NCBI GenBank assembly: GCA_015493425.1
Contig: WGDG01000281.1
Span: 1-15,521, forward strand
Length of the DNA: 15,521 nucleotides
Source of the DNA: Sulfurovum sp.
GTDB lineage: Bacteria > Campylobacterota > Campylobacteria > Campylobacterales > Sulfurovaceae
Direction: 5' to 3'
Part shown: piece by piece, positions 14,697 through 15,521 of the stretch
How positions within the stretch are numbered: position 1 is the stretch's first letter
Layout: every line of letters starts with the position of its first letter
Position numbers and translations under genes: made by a program
The notes under the pieces: model-generated
What the model saw: the letters and a program-made list of their open reading frames with translations, nothing else
The model's database searches: none
What the model was told of the DNA's origin: nothing

Positions 14697-14915
14697 ATGG
14701 GACTTAGAGAACTACAAGGATATGCGAGTTTCTTTATGACCATTTTCCTGGTGGTGATGTTGTATTGGTACATTGTGTACCTTTACAGGAGTGAAAAAAA
14801 AGGAGAGAAGGATTATGAAAAACTGGGGAAGATCGCGCTTGACGACGAGCTCGATTCTACGCCGGTCAATAGTTCTGACCCTCTCCCGACTGATAACAAG
14901 GAGCAAAATAAATGA
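14697..14915 (+). CDS. ccoQ: cbb3-type oxidase small subunit CcoQ (CcoQ/FixQ family)
   Basis: A 72-residue single-span membrane protein that in other bacteria stabilises the cbb3 complex. A helix at residues about 10-29 (SFFMTIFLVVMLYWYIVYLY) is followed by YRSEKKGEKDYEKLG, the usual CcoQ/FixQ shape, and an acidic cytoplasmic tail. An upstream in-frame start at 14661 would lie within ccoO and add a non-conserved basic stretch. The ATG at 14697, four bases after the ccoO stop, is therefore preferred even though its ribosome binding site is weak, which suggests coupling to ccoO translation. Its stop overlaps the ccoP start (ATGA). Confidence 0.88.
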   Translation: MGLRELQGYASFFMTIFLVVMLYWYIVYLYRSEKKGEKDYEKLGKIALDDELDSTPVNSSDPLPTDNKEQNK

Positions 14916-15521
14916 ATGCATTAGTAATTAAGGCATTGGCATTTGCAGCGATACTGATTGTAGCGACACTGATCGTTGTAAAGCAAATGCATATTGACCT
15001 GAGTGACCCGATCAACGCTATCACCATGCTTGGTGCTGTTGCAATTGCGACACTCGCGTTTGGTGTGGCAGCGAAATATATCGCTCAGATGAAGACAGAT
15101 AAAGCGCAAGGTGAGCTTGCAGAAGAAAACTGGGACGGCATTGGTGAGTATAAAAACGAACTTCCTTCCGGTTGGGCATACTCTTTCCTCGGTACACTGA
15201 TTTGGGCACTTTGGTATTGGACAGTAGGTTATCCTGTCAATGCGTTTAGCCAAATCGGTCAATACAATGAAGAGGTCAAAGCGTATAACAAAAAGTTTGA
15301 AGCGGTACATAAAAATGCCGACAAAGAGACATTGAAGCAGATGGGTGAATCGATTTTCCTGGTACAGTGTGCACCATGTCACGGAACAACGGGGGACGGA
15401 CTTTCAGGGAAAGCGCAGGACTTCACTTCACGTATGACCAAAGCGCAGGTGCTGCACGTCATCAATAACGGTCAGCATCAGCTTGATTTCCCAATGGGTG
15501 CAATGCCTCCGGGGATGGCAT
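14912..15521 (+). CDS. ccoP: cbb3-type cytochrome c oxidase subunit III (partial, C-terminus outside window)
   Basis: Membrane-anchored dihaem cytochrome c that receives electrons from soluble donors. The 203 visible residues include LPSGWAYSFLGTLIWALWYW (84-103), the conserved CcoP anchor helix, and the first haem site C153-A-P-C156-H157. MPPGM near the visible end probably holds the distal methionine of that haem. The second haem site lies beyond the window. Two further hydrophobic segments precede the anchor helix (about 4-23 and 35-57), giving three predicted spans where one or two are usual. The ATG at 14912 overlaps the ccoQ stop and follows AAGGAG (14898-14903) by 8 bases; an in-frame ATG at 14987 would remove the first span but has no clear ribosome binding site. 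Confidence 0.95.
   Translation, partial: MNALVIKALAFAAILIVATLIVVKQMHIDLSDPINAITMLGAVAIATLAFGVAAKYIAQMKTDKAQGELAEENWDGIGEYKNELPSGWAYSFLGTLIWALWYWTVGYPVNAFSQIGQYNEEVKAYNKKFEAVHKNADKETLKQMGESIFLVQCAPCHGTTGDGLSGKAQDFTSRMTKAQVLHVINNGQHQLDFPMGAMPPGMA

Overview
The window looks like a chromosomal segment from a Campylobacterota (epsilonproteobacterial) bacterium. The gene families fit best with a Sulfurovum/Sulfurimonas-type free-living or vent organism, but the genus is an inference. Supporting signs are a complete ccoNOQP cbb3 oxidase locus, a CiaB-family protein, a DUF507 gene next to carA, a hisZ-purA pair, and promoters with TATAAT boxes behind T-rich stretches. As I recall, purA, the DUF507 gene, carA and ccoNOQP also lie close together in Campylobacter jejuni. 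I see no insertion sequence, prophage, CRISPR array, tRNA or rRNA; the gene content is housekeeping and respiratory.

Layout: (1) 1-813, minus strand, 5' part of a YajR-like MFS transporter running off the left edge. (2) 883-3338, plus strand, rdgB (nucleotide-pool sanitation) overlapping a CiaB-family gene that carries an HExxH metallopeptidase signature. (3) 3348-6001, minus strand, an M20 amidohydrolase translationally coupled to an unusual fusion of an RsbW-like ATPase domain, a GNAT acetyltransferase and an unassigned C-terminal domain. (4) 6200-12297, plus strand, a dense biosynthetic cluster: class V aminotransferase, hisZ, purA, DUF507 gene, carA, ddl. The first three genes are linked by ATGA overlaps. 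Two tandem copies of a small palindromic repeat sit between the DUF507 gene and carA. (5) 12298-12523, a 226-base regulatory gap with a terminator and several inverted repeats. (6) 12524-15521, plus strand, ccoN, ccoO, ccoQ and the 5' part of ccoP, running off the right edge.

How the parts fit: the biosynthetic cluster joins regulation of histidine synthesis (HisZ), AMP synthesis (PurA), carbamoyl phosphate supply for pyrimidines and arginine (CarA) and a peptidoglycan precursor step (Ddl). The ccoNOQP genes encode the high-affinity terminal oxidase used for microaerobic respiration. No wholly new system is evident. The items most worth a second look are the ATPase-GNAT fusion, the peptidase signature in the CiaB-family protein, the tandem palindromes abutting the carA ribosome binding site, the repeat-dense region upstream of ccoN, and the abrupt change in arginine codon use at ccoN.
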